In this document: piece by piece, positions 32,963 through 40,327 of the stretch
How the letters are laid out: each line of letters begins with the position of its first letter
Position numbering within the stretch: the first letter of the stretch is position 1
Source: Bermanella sp034110565
Lineage (GTDB): Bacteria; Pseudomonadota; Gammaproteobacteria; Pseudomonadales; Oceanobacteraceae
Length of the DNA: 40,327 bases
Assembly (NCBI GenBank): GCA_034110565.1
Contig: JAWUYY010000024.1
Coordinates: 1-40,327, forward strand
Reading direction: 5' to 3'
Notes under the pieces: model-generated
Seen by the model: the letters and a program-made list of their open reading frames with translations, nothing else
Databases searched by the model: none
Told to the model about the DNA's origin: nothing
Program-made: the position numbers and the translations under genes

Positions 32963-33880
32963 ATGAATGATGTTAAAGATTTGAATTTCATGGGCGTGCG
33001 TAAAATTGCAGCGGCTTTTTCCCTTATTTTAATTTTGGTATCCATTGGCTCGCTTGCGGTTCAAGGTCTAAAGCTTGGCTTGGACTTTACCGGCGGCACA
33101 CTTATTGAAGTGGCCTATGAAACAAGTGCCAACGTAAATGAAATACGTAAAACCTTAGAAACCTCTGGCTACGAAGACGTCACCGTACAGCACTTCGGTA
33201 GCGAAGAAGATGTATTGGTACGCATGAAAGAATCCTATCGTGCAAACCTAGGTGAAGAAGTACTGCAAGTGCTTCAAGACGCATCAGATGAAGACGTCGT
33301 ATTGCGTCGTTCTGAATTTGTTGGTTCGCAAGTAGGTGAAGAATTACGCGACGAAGGTGGTCTGGCATTATTGCTAGCGCTTGCCGTTGTGATGATTTAC
33401 GTGGCCGCTCGTTTCCAGTTTAAATTCTCTGTTGGTGCGGTAATGGCGTTAGTACACGACGTGATTATTATCCTTGGCTTATTCAGCATCATGCAGGTGG
33501 AATTTGACTTGACGGTTTTAGCCGCATTACTTGCGGTGATAGGTTATTCGCTTAACGATACTATTGTTGTGGCTGATAGGATTCGTGAAAACTTTCGAAT
33601 CATCCGTCAAATGCAACCAATCGATGTTATCAATCGTTCATTGACGCAAACTCTAGGTCGTACGTTAGTGACATCCTTAACCACTTTATTGGTATTGCTT
33701 ACATTACTTTGGGTAGGCGGCGAATTAATTCATAACTTCGCGCTTGCGTTAACGGTTGGTGTGGTTGTGGGTACTTACTCGTCGATTTATGTATCTTCAA
33801 ATATATTGTTGTATATGAATGTTAGCCGCGAAGATTTATTACCACCAGAAGAGGAAGAGGAGCTAGACGACCGCCCATAA
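32963..33880 (+). CDS. secF: Protein translocase subunit SecF
   Basis: 305 aa, starting two bases after secD ends. LGLDFTGGTLIEVAYE is the SecF counterpart of the SecD P1 motif; later VIGYSLNDTIVVADRIRENFR has the conserved NDTIVV helix 4. The C-terminal tail is acidic (PPEEEEELDDRP). Terminator follows at 33904-33930. Confidence 0.97.
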   Translation: MNDVKDLNFMGVRKIAAAFSLILILVSIGSLAVQGLKLGLDFTGGTLIEVAYETSANVNEIRKTLETSGYEDVTVQHFGSEEDVLVRMKESYRANLGEEVLQVLQDASDEDVVLRRSEFVGSQVGEELRDEGGLALLLALAVVMIYVAARFQFKFSVGAVMALVHDVIIILGLFSIMQVEFDLTVLAALLAVIGYSLNDTIVVADRIRENFRIIRQMQPIDVINRSLTQTLGRTLVTSLTTLLVLLTLLWVGGELIHNFALALTVGVVVGTYSSIYVSSNILLYMNVSREDLLPPEEEEELDDRP

Positions 33881-33902
33881 TCGTTTATTTTTCTTAATTC
33901 TT

Positions 33903-33938
33903 AAAAGCCCTGATGCGAAAGCTCAGGGCTTTTTTTTG
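33903..33938 (+). terminator. Intrinsic terminator after secF
   Basis: AAAGCCCTGA (33904-33913) and TCAGGGCTTT (33923-33932) pair, followed by an uninterrupted T-run to 33937. It ends the queA-secF cluster. Confidence 0.92.
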
Positions 33939-34138
33939 CTTTGTAAAAAACATACTGCGTACTGTTTAGCACTCAGTGCCATGGCCATAAAACCTACAGT
34001 GCATTGAAGGGTAGGCAATGAATATCGAGCTCTGATCTTCTTTTTTGAGATTACACGCCAAAAAATGGACTCATGAGTCAAGATTGCCTTGTTTAACACG
34101 AGTATCTTATGCAGATTAAGAGCTTTATAGGCAATATC

Positions 34139-34942
34139 ATGACTGTAACCGAGCAAAGCGTAATATTGATCACAGGCGCCGCTAGTGGTTTAGGCTGGGC
34201 ACTTACCCAGCGCTATCACGCAATGGGCAATGTGGTCGTGATGGTTGATATTCAGGCGGAGCTGCTTGCAGAGCGCGCCCTAAGTTTGAATGCCCCGGAT
34301 ACTGTTTTAAGTGTGAAGGCTGACATAACTCAAACAAAAGCGATTGATGAATTGGCTCAACAAGTGACGCAACGGTTTGGCCGCTTAGATGTGCTTATAA
34401 ATAATGCCGGTATTACTCATCGCTCACTTGTGGAAAAAACCGATCCAAAGGTTTTTCGTAAAGTCATGGCGGTCGACTTTCAAGGCCCTGTTGAATTAAC
34501 GCTCGCGACTCTTGAATTATTAAAAGCATCTAAAGGGACTATTATTAACGTCAGCTCTATGGCCGGATGGATGCCAGTGTTAGGGCGTGCAGGTTATTGT
34601 GCAGCAAAGAGCGCGCTACACCAGTTTTTTGAAGTCATGCGCTGTGAGATTCGCCAGCACGGGGTGAAAATATTAATGGTGTATCCAAGCTTTTTAGATA
34701 CACCAATAGAAACAAACGCACTGGGCCATGATGGTAATAAGGCGACTCATGCTCGTTCGATGGTGGGGGGGATGGGTTCGGCTGAAGGTGTTGCTGATGC
34801 TATTGTGATGGCACATAAAAAAAACATAGAGCGTTTATTTCCTAACAAATTCACCTGGTTTGCGTCACTACTTTATAAAGTGTTGCCAAGTGTGTTTTTA
34901 CGAGCGATGACGAAAAAATTTGCTAGCGAATTAAACGCTTAA
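34139..34942 (+). CDS. Short-chain dehydrogenase/reductase (SDR), classical
   Basis: 267 aa from ATG 34139, chosen because it places the TGAASGLG cofactor loop (residues 12-19) at the normal distance; ATG 34109 adds 10 residues. Other motifs: LINNAGITH, Ser in INVSSMAGW, and catalytic YCAAK (Tyr-x3-Lys). An NAD(P)-dependent alcohol or ketone oxidoreductase; the substrate cannot be read. The C-terminal third (PNKFTWFASLLYKVLPSVFLRAMTKK) is amphipathic and may touch membranes, as in lipid-active SDRs. It heads the four-gene co-directional set. Confidence 0.88.
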   Translation: MTVTEQSVILITGAASGLGWALTQRYHAMGNVVVMVDIQAELLAERALSLNAPDTVLSVKADITQTKAIDELAQQVTQRFGRLDVLINNAGITHRSLVEKTDPKVFRKVMAVDFQGPVELTLATLELLKASKGTIINVSSMAGWMPVLGRAGYCAAKSALHQFFEVMRCEIRQHGVKILMVYPSFLDTPIETNALGHDGNKATHARSMVGGMGSAEGVADAIVMAHKKNIERLFPNKFTWFASLLYKVLPSVFLRAMTKKFASELNA

Positions 34943-34981
34943 GCCAAAATAATAAATATAAAAATAAATAGAGGATAAGAG

Positions 34982-35914
34982 ATGGATCCGGTCAGTATAG
35001 AGTTTAATCCAGAAAGTTTAATTGCGTTAAATGCCATGATTGCCGTCATGATGTTTGGCGTGTCATTGGAATTACGTAGCTCTGATTTTAAGCGTATTTT
35101 ACTAAATCCAAAAGCGCCTATGATTGGTTTATTTTCCCAGTTTTTAATATTACCAGCGGTCACTTGTTTGGTAACGATCGTATTAGATATAGACCCAATG
35201 TTGTCTTTAGGCATGATTTTAGTGGCGTCATGCCCAGGTGGCACCTTTTCAAATATCATGACCTGGATGGCGAAAGGTAACGTGGCAGTGTCTGTGAGTA
35301 TGACAGGTGTGTCTAGTTTAGCGGCTAGCATTATGACGCCATTCAATTTTTCACTGTATGCGTTTTTAAATCCGAATACTCGACCATTATTAACTGAAAT
35401 ATCAATGGACCCAGTGGGCTTACTGCTTTTGGTGTTGCTAGTTTTAGGTGTGCCGTTAGTGCTGGGCATGTATATGGGGCCAAAATTTCCAAACCTCTCA
35501 AAGAAAATCGAGACACCGTTAAAAGTGTTCGCAATGTTATTGATGATGGGCTTAGCTGGCATTGCCTTTTCAAAAAATACAGAGCAATTCGTTGAGTACT
35601 TTGATTTATTCTTCTGGTTAGTGGTAGCCCACAACGCCCTTGCCATCACAATTGGCTATGTGGGGGCCATGTTAGCGAAACTGCCCATCGCAGATCGTCG
35701 CGCCATTGCATTAGAAGTAGGCATACAAAATGGCGCATTGGCTTTGGTTATTATCTTTACCTTTTTCCCTCAAGCCTCTGGCATGTTGCTGATCGCCGCG
35801 TTCTGGGGTGTATGGCATTTAGTCAGTGGGTTAACGTTGTCGTTTATTTGGTCACGTATACCAATCACAGACGGCAGTGATAGAACCAGCGAAACGTTAG
35901 TTGAACAAGTATAA
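34982..35914 (+). CDS. BASS-family (bile acid:sodium symporter-like) transporter
   Basis: 310 aa, about nine hydrophobic helices. MMFGVSLELRSSDFKRIL in helix 2, SCPGGTFSNIMTWMAKGN (conserved CPGG and N of the crossover) and LEVGIQNGALALVII (E and N of the second crossover) identify the SBF fold, which couples sodium to uptake of organic anions. The ribosome site is GAGGATAAGAG. It follows the SDR by 39 bp and precedes the TSUP gene by 38 bp, so it probably imports the substrate handled by the neighbours. The natural substrate is unknown and need not be a bile acid. Confidence 0.85.
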   Translation: MDPVSIEFNPESLIALNAMIAVMMFGVSLELRSSDFKRILLNPKAPMIGLFSQFLILPAVTCLVTIVLDIDPMLSLGMILVASCPGGTFSNIMTWMAKGNVAVSVSMTGVSSLAASIMTPFNFSLYAFLNPNTRPLLTEISMDPVGLLLLVLLVLGVPLVLGMYMGPKFPNLSKKIETPLKVFAMLLMMGLAGIAFSKNTEQFVEYFDLFFWLVVAHNALAITIGYVGAMLAKLPIADRRAIALEVGIQNGALALVIIFTFFPQASGMLLIAAFWGVWHLVSGLTLSFIWSRIPITDGSDRTSETLVEQV

Positions 35915-35952
35915 ATAGTTCGCGATTACTTAAAGGTCATAAAGAGAGGCAC

Positions 35953-36693
35953 ATGGAATTACTTTGGGTTTTATTTGGTTTCATAATTTTACTGGCATAC
36001 ACCTTAGAGGCGGTCACGGGCTTTGGCAGTATTGTCATTGCGCTTTCACTCGGTGTGTTATTTTTACCCTTTGATAAAATATTGCCTATATTGGTAGCGT
36101 TAAATATTTGCATGACCAGTGTTCTGGCATTTAAAAATAGAAAGAGCATTAATAAAAAACTGTTACTAACGGTTATTTTGCCCGGCATGTTGTTGGGAAC
36201 CTTAGCAGGCTATTTTGCAAAGCCTTATTTTGATGATGTTATTTTAAAGCAAGTATTTGGTGTGCTGATTATTTGGTTTGCTGCTCGTGAATTATGGCGT
36301 ATGTATCATCAGCATAAAGATACGAACCGCCCGTTATGGTTAACGCGCACTATTACCTTCGGGGCGGGTATTACTCACGGGTTATTCGCCAGTGGAGGGC
36401 CGCTATTGGTTTACGCAGTAGCGGGTACTAAAATTGATAAAGCCAGTTTTCGCGCCACCATGGTGTTTGTCTGGTTTACCTTAAATGCATTGTTGACGGT
36501 CGCTTTTTTATTGGATGGCCGCATGCAACCGGTTTTGATGCATGTGTTGTTCTATATTCCTTTATTGGTTGTTGCAGTGAAGCTTGGTAATTACTTGCAT
36601 GAAAAAGTAAAAGAAGAACATTTTCGAGTGGCTATTTATAGCTTGTTACTCATGACGGGCGTGATCTTAGTGATTAGCCGTTACTTGAAATAA
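35953..36693 (+). CDS. TSUP-family transporter (TauE/SafE-like)
   Basis: 246 aa with about eight helices. The N-terminal TGFGSIVIALSLGVLFLP and the repeat copy ITHGLFASGGPLLVYA (about residues 134-149) are the two conserved halves of the TauE/SafE fold. Family members move sulfite, sulfoacetate or other anions, and the direction varies. Linked by a 16-bp gap to the amidohydrolase that follows. In this cluster it may export an anionic product. Confidence 0.85.
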   Translation: MELLWVLFGFIILLAYTLEAVTGFGSIVIALSLGVLFLPFDKILPILVALNICMTSVLAFKNRKSINKKLLLTVILPGMLLGTLAGYFAKPYFDDVILKQVFGVLIIWFAARELWRMYHQHKDTNRPLWLTRTITFGAGITHGLFASGGPLLVYAVAGTKIDKASFRATMVFVWFTLNALLTVAFLLDGRMQPVLMHVLFYIPLLVVAVKLGNYLHEKVKEEHFRVAIYSLLLMTGVILVISRYLK

Positions 36694-36709
36694 GTTAGGA
36701 GAATAAAGA

Positions 36710-38503
36710 ATGAAGTTTGATATTTTAATTAAAAACGGCACTTATTTTGATGGCTCTGAAACCGCGGGTTTTAAAGCAGACGTGGCGATTAAAGATGGAA
36801 AAATTGCAAAGGTCAGTAACTCGCCATTAGATGAGTGTGAAGCAAGCGAAGTATTCGACGCCGAAGGTAAATGGGTAACACCTGGTTTTTTAGAAATCCA
36901 TAGCCATTACGATGCTGAGGTGGTTGCTAGCCCTGCCTTAAAAGAATCAGTGCGTCACGGTGTGACCAGCATTGCGATTGGTTCATGTTCGATATCCATG
37001 GTTAATGCTGACGCAGAAGATTGTTCTGATTTATTTACTCGCGTAGAAGCGGTGCCACGTGAAGCCGTGCTGCCTATTTTAAAAGCAAAGAAAACATGGA
37101 AAGACGCCAAGGGTTATCGGGCATTTTATGATAATCAACCTTTAGGGCCAAATATTTGTTCGTTCATTGGCCATTCTGATATGCGCGTAGCCGCTATGGG
37201 AATAGAGCGTGCCACCAGTGATGCCAAGCCCACAGAAGCTGAAATGCAAGACATGGAGCGCATGCTAGAAGAAGCACTCGATGCAGGTTGTTTGGGCATG
37301 TCTATGATGACCACCAAGTTAGACAAATTAGATGGTGATCGTGCATGGTCACGTCCGTTACCATCGACCTTCTCTACGTGGTGGGAATTTAAGCGTTTAT
37401 TTAAAATATTGCGTCGCCGTAATGCCATTTTACAAGGCGCACCTGATGCGGTTAAAAAAGTAAATGTATTTGGGTTTTTATGGCAGGCCCATGGGTTGTT
37501 TCGCCGCCCAATGAAGGTCACCATGTTGACTGCGTTGGATTTAAAGTCGAATCCATTCTTGCATCGTATAACCCGTGTGAGTGGATTTATCGCTAATAAA
37601 TTATTACGCGGAAATTTCCGCTGGCAAACCCTTTGTGCACCTTTCACCATTCATTTAGAGGGCCTAGAAGTGAATGCGTTTGAAGAGTTTGAAACAGGTG
37701 CTCTGCTGCGCGACATGATGAAAGATGAAGTCTCTTTGTATCAAAAAATTAATGAGCCAGAATTTCGTGCAGAATTTAAAAAACATGTGAGTGAGATTTT
37801 CACCGTGGGTTTATGGCATAGAGATTTTAGTGACGGCTGGATTACAGATTGCCCTGATAAAAGCTTGATAGGTAAAAACTTTGAACAAGTGGGGCAGACC
37901 TATGGTGTTGATCCCGTTGATGCTTACTTTGATTTAGCGACCAAATATAAAAAAGAATTAAAGTGGAAGACCAATTACGGTAACCATCGCCCAGAAATCA
38001 TGCATAAACTTTTAGATAGCGAATACACACACGTAGGCTTTGGCGACTCTGGCGCACATATTCGATCACTGGCTATGTATAACTTTCCGTTGCGGTTTTT
38101 AAAGTACGTACGTGATGCGCAACTTGAAGGTAAACCCTTTATGAGTGTACAGCGTGGTGTACATAAGCTGACAGCGGATCTTGCTGATTGGTTTGGTTTG
38201 GATGCTGGGCATATTCGTGAAGGTGATCGTGCGGATGTCGCGATTATTAATCCAGAAGGTTTAAACGACGATGTAGACGGCATCAGCGAAGCACCGATGG
38301 AAGGTTTTGGTGTTGAGCGTTTAGTCAAACGTAATGACGATGCCGTGGACGCGACCATTATCAACGGTAAAGTGGCTTATAAAAAAGGCGACTACTTTCC
38401 TGATAATTTAGGTAAAGAGAAGGGTTACGGCGCGTTCTTAGAGAATCGTTATGTTGAAGAGCGTGCGCCTATCTCATTAACTGAGGCGGCTAGGGTGTCA
38501 TAA
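36710..38503 (+). CDS. Amidohydrolase, N-acyl-D-amino-acid deacylase-like
   Basis: 597 aa. N-terminal beta part (FDILIKNGTYFDGS, AEGKWVTPGFLEIHSHYDAE) with HSHYD holding the first metal His pair; SVRHGVTSIAIGSCS follows, as in D-aminoacylases. Later motifs include SFIGHSDMRVAAMG, FGDSGAHIRSLAMYNFPL and a closing AFLENRYVEE. The GDSGAH stretch supplies the conserved catalytic Asp of the amidohydrolase superfamily. It should hydrolyse an amide (N-acyl amino acid or similar conjugate) in the cytosol. The central WREFKRLF-like basic insertion (about 225-300) is not familiar. Last gene of the set. Confidence 0.85.
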   Translation: MKFDILIKNGTYFDGSETAGFKADVAIKDGKIAKVSNSPLDECEASEVFDAEGKWVTPGFLEIHSHYDAEVVASPALKESVRHGVTSIAIGSCSISMVNADAEDCSDLFTRVEAVPREAVLPILKAKKTWKDAKGYRAFYDNQPLGPNICSFIGHSDMRVAAMGIERATSDAKPTEAEMQDMERMLEEALDAGCLGMSMMTTKLDKLDGDRAWSRPLPSTFSTWWEFKRLFKILRRRNAILQGAPDAVKKVNVFGFLWQAHGLFRRPMKVTMLTALDLKSNPFLHRITRVSGFIANKLLRGNFRWQTLCAPFTIHLEGLEVNAFEEFETGALLRDMMKDEVSLYQKINEPEFRAEFKKHVSEIFTVGLWHRDFSDGWITDCPDKSLIGKNFEQVGQTYGVDPVDAYFDLATKYKKELKWKTNYGNHRPEIMHKLLDSEYTHVGFGDSGAHIRSLAMYNFPLRFLKYVRDAQLEGKPFMSVQRGVHKLTADLADWFGLDAGHIREGDRADVAIINPEGLNDDVDGISEAPMEGFGVERLVKRNDDAVDATIINGKVAYKKGDYFPDNLGKEKGYGAFLENRYVEERAPISLTEAARVS

Positions 38504-38610
38504 ATATTCGATTTCGTATAACTGCGAATATCTATGTAGCTAGGCACTTACACACCATATTATTTTTCAGGAAAGTAATACGGTGAATACTTTAGCAGCC
38601 TGTATACACA

Positions 38611-38650
38611 AAAAAAACCGCTTATCTTTTGAAGGATAAGCGGTTTTTTA
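38611..38650. terminator. Bidirectional intrinsic terminator between the amidohydrolase and thiolase genes
   Basis: ACCGCTTATC (38617-38626) and GATAAGCGGT (38635-38644) form a 10-bp stem, flanked by A-run and T-run, between convergent genes. Confidence 0.9.
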
Positions 38651-38666
38651 TCTTTAGCTTAGGCGA

Positions 38667-39854
38667 TTAAATAAGCTCAATTGCCATGGCGGTGGCTTCA
38701 CCCCCACCAATACAAAGAGCAGCAACACCTTTGGTTTTGCCTTTTACTTTAAGTGCGTTCATTAGCGTTACGATTAGACGAGAACCAGTAGAGCCAACTG
38801 GGTGACCTTGTGCGCATGCACCACCGAAGACATTGACGGTTTCTGGATCCAGACCTAATTCAATAATTGGCATCATAGCAACCATTGCAAAGGCTTCGTT
38901 TATTTCGAATAAATCCACATCGTCTTTTGTCCAGCCGGTTTTAGCTAGCAATTTTTCAATGGCACCAACTGGTGCAATGGTGAATTCACTTGGGTGCTGT
39001 GATTGCGTGGCGTGACCAACAATACGCGCTAATGGCTTAAGGCCTCGTGCGTTTGCTTCGCTTTCTAACATCAATACAAGTGCAGACGCACCATCAGAAA
39101 TAGACGAGGCGTTAGCCGCTGTAATCGTGCCGTCTTTTTTGAAAGCAGGGCGTAAAGTAGGAATTTTTTCGATGTTCGCATTGAATGGTTGCTCATCATG
39201 CTCAACAACGGTTTCACCGCGGCGGTTTTTAACGGTTACAGTGACAATCTCATCTTTTAATAAGCCAGCCTCAATAGCGGCTTTTGCACGGGTTAAAGAC
39301 TGAATGGCGTAGTTGTCCATATCTTCACGGCTATAGCCTTTTTGGTCGGCTACGTCTTGTGCGAAGCTGCCCATCAAACGGCCAGTTTCGGCATCTTCAA
39401 GACCATCTAAAAACATGTGGTCCATGGCTTGATCAGCGTGACCCATGCGATAGCCTTTGCGGGCATTTGGTAAAATGTAAGGAGAGTTCGACATGCTCTC
39501 CATGCCACCGGCCACCATAATCGTGTTCGTACCTGCTTTGATTAGATCATGTGCAAACATGGTGGCTTTCATACCAGAGCCACATAGCTTGTTAATAGTG
39601 GTCGCACCCGTGAAATCCAAAAGACCAGCTTTGCGCATGGCTTGGCGAGCAGGGCCTTGTTTAAGGCCAGCAGGTAACACGTTACCCATGATCACTTCTT
39701 GTATGTCTTCAGGCTTTAAGCCCGCACGCTCAACCGCAGCTTTAATAACGACAGCGCCAAGATCGGTGGCAGATACATCGGCAAGGCTACCTTGAAAGCC
39801 ACCCATAGGTGTACGCGCACCACTTACGATAACAACAGAATCTTGATTAGACAT
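38667..39854 (-). CDS. Acetyl-CoA acetyltransferase (thiolase)
   Basis: 395 aa with all thiolase landmarks: catalytic NKLCGSGMKA (Cys about 88), AEAGLLKDE region, NEAFAMVAM with the conserved Asn-Glu, GGACAQGHPVGSTG (His) and CIGGGEATAMAIEL (second Cys). Length and sequence style fit the biosynthetic acetoacetyl-CoA thiolase (AtoB/PhaA) group more than FadA. It condenses two acetyl-CoA or splits acetoacetyl-CoA. It stands alone on the minus strand; its start ATG lies at 39854, facing the 40.3-kb gene with a shared leader. Confidence 0.93.
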   Translation of the reverse strand: MSNQDSVVIVSGARTPMGGFQGSLADVSATDLGAVVIKAAVERAGLKPEDIQEVIMGNVLPAGLKQGPARQAMRKAGLLDFTGATTINKLCGSGMKATMFAHDLIKAGTNTIMVAGGMESMSNSPYILPNARKGYRMGHADQAMDHMFLDGLEDAETGRLMGSFAQDVADQKGYSREDMDNYAIQSLTRAKAAIEAGLLKDEIVTVTVKNRRGETVVEHDEQPFNANIEKIPTLRPAFKKDGTITAANASSISDGASALVLMLESEANARGLKPLARIVGHATQSQHPSEFTIAPVGAIEKLLAKTGWTKDDVDLFEINEAFAMVAMMPIIELGLDPETVNVFGGACAQGHPVGSTGSRLIVTLMNALKVKGKTKGVAALCIGGGEATAMAIELI

Positions 39855-40302
39855 AATAAACCTCGCACTGAATCAGGGCATGCCCTGGGGAACTCAAAAT
39901 ATTGAGTCAATAAATAAGGCGCAAATTGTAGCAAGCTTAGGCTGGGGCCACCATTATCAGGCTAATCAAATGACCAGATTAGGTTTTTTGTCGTTTATTA
40001 GGCCGAAATTAACCCTTTTTGACCAAGATTGTATGTAACTTCTACAAAATTTCCTTGCCGGGCTAATGAAATCTATTCATATTGTATGTACTTAGTGTAA
40101 TTGCTCTAAAGTTAGTACAAGCGTACCGTATTCAAACGGTTGTTTGACTTAAAACCTGAATTAAGCCCACTACAATGGGGTTAATCATACTTTAGTGTGA
40201 TCTTATTTGAGCGCCCCTTAGTTATATTCGGGGCTGTTCAATGGGCTATGGCCTAGACAATTAAGCAAGTCCTAACAATCATAAAAACAAGGGAAACCAC
40301 TC
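39855..40302. other. Non-coding divergent region between thiolase and the gene at the window end
   Basis: No gene is seen in 448 bases. It holds a PsrA-like palindrome (40133-40146), a GCCCC/GGGGC stem near 40212-40234 and A+T-rich stretches. Long leaders on one or both sides are likely. Confidence 0.5.
40133..40146. promoter_or_regulatory. PsrA-like operator palindrome
   Basis: CAAAC-GGTT-GTTTG matches the motif (G/C)AAAC-N2-4-GTTT(G/C) known for the fatty-acid-responsive TetR repressor PsrA of pseudomonads and Shewanella. It overlaps a possible -35 (TTGACT, 40144-40149). The location beside a thiolase gene fits control by long-chain fatty acids. Regulator gene not in the window. Confidence 0.5.
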
Positions 40303-40327
40303 CTATGCTTAAAAGATCCCTATTAAG
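40303..40327 (+). CDS. Start of a gene cut by the window end
   Basis: ATG at 40303 begins MLKRSLL and stays open to the end. The basic then hydrophobic start looks like a signal peptide, and AAGGGAAA upstream could be a ribosome site, though farther away than ideal. Product unknown. Confidence 0.4.

Noticed and set aside
34939..35649. Long open frame antisense to the BASS transporter
   Set aside because: Shadow of a well-supported membrane protein gene; low-complexity content and no start signal.
1..40327. CRISPR arrays and insertion sequences with transposase
   Set aside because: No regularly spaced repeats and no transposase or integrase genes were seen on either strand.

Overview
The window looks like a chromosomal segment of a marine gammaproteobacterium, probably from an Oceanospirillales-like lineage. 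The evidence is the order queA-tgt-yajC-secD-secF, a PBP1b followed at once by a TPR lipoprotein, sigma-54/NtrC-type control of a guanidine operon, and moderate GC content. The exact taxon cannot be fixed from sequence reading alone.

Layout. 1-5.0 kb: the 5' part of a cation:proton antiporter, a PfkB-family adenosine kinase, then PBP1b (mrcB) with an overlapping LpoP-like lipoprotein. 5.1-12.6 kb: a complete guanidine-assimilation operon on the minus strand (two carboxyguanidine deiminase subunits, a biotin-dependent carboxylase of the urea/guanidine type, allophanate hydrolase). It is led by a clear guanidine-I (ykkC) riboswitch, with a sigma-54 -24/-12 promoter and a candidate NtrC site upstream, so nitrogen status and guanidine appear to control it jointly. 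12.6-17 kb: an orphan BMP-type binding protein, an RDD membrane protein, two paralogous outer-membrane beta-barrel proteins and a YjdF/DUF2238 membrane protein. 17.1-20.4 kb: a signalling/envelope operon of a CHASE8-HAMP-PAS-GGDEF protein interrupted by one in-frame TAG, a porin-like protein and a PstS-like periplasmic protein.

20.4-27.8 kb: a visibly A+T-richer island at the 3' end of tRNA-Leu(CAA). Two truncated tRNA copies (53 nt each, from CCA to the anticodon loop, one of them broken by a 53-nt insertion) divide it into two tandem integrase-less elements of about 0.97 kb and 6.2 kb. Both share the same left arm and a similar right end with a terminator. The small element carries one secreted four-cysteine protein. 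The large one carries a divergent guanylate-kinase-like protein and a tightly packed five-gene operon: PP-loop ATPase, three-TM protein with a degenerate RecA/KaiC-like domain, SAMHD1-type HD phosphohydrolase and two DNA methyltransferases. I do not recognise this combination. It is the best candidate here for an undescribed DNA-modification or defence system.

28.2-33.9 kb: the housekeeping cluster queA-tgt-yajC-secD-secF (queuosine synthesis and Sec translocation). 34.1-38.5 kb: a co-directional set of short-chain dehydrogenase, BASS-family transporter, TSUP transporter and D-aminoacylase-type amidohydrolase, probably a small catabolic unit. 38.7-40.3 kb: an acetyl-CoA acetyltransferase on the minus strand, a leader region with a PsrA-like palindrome, and the first codons of another gene cut by the window end.
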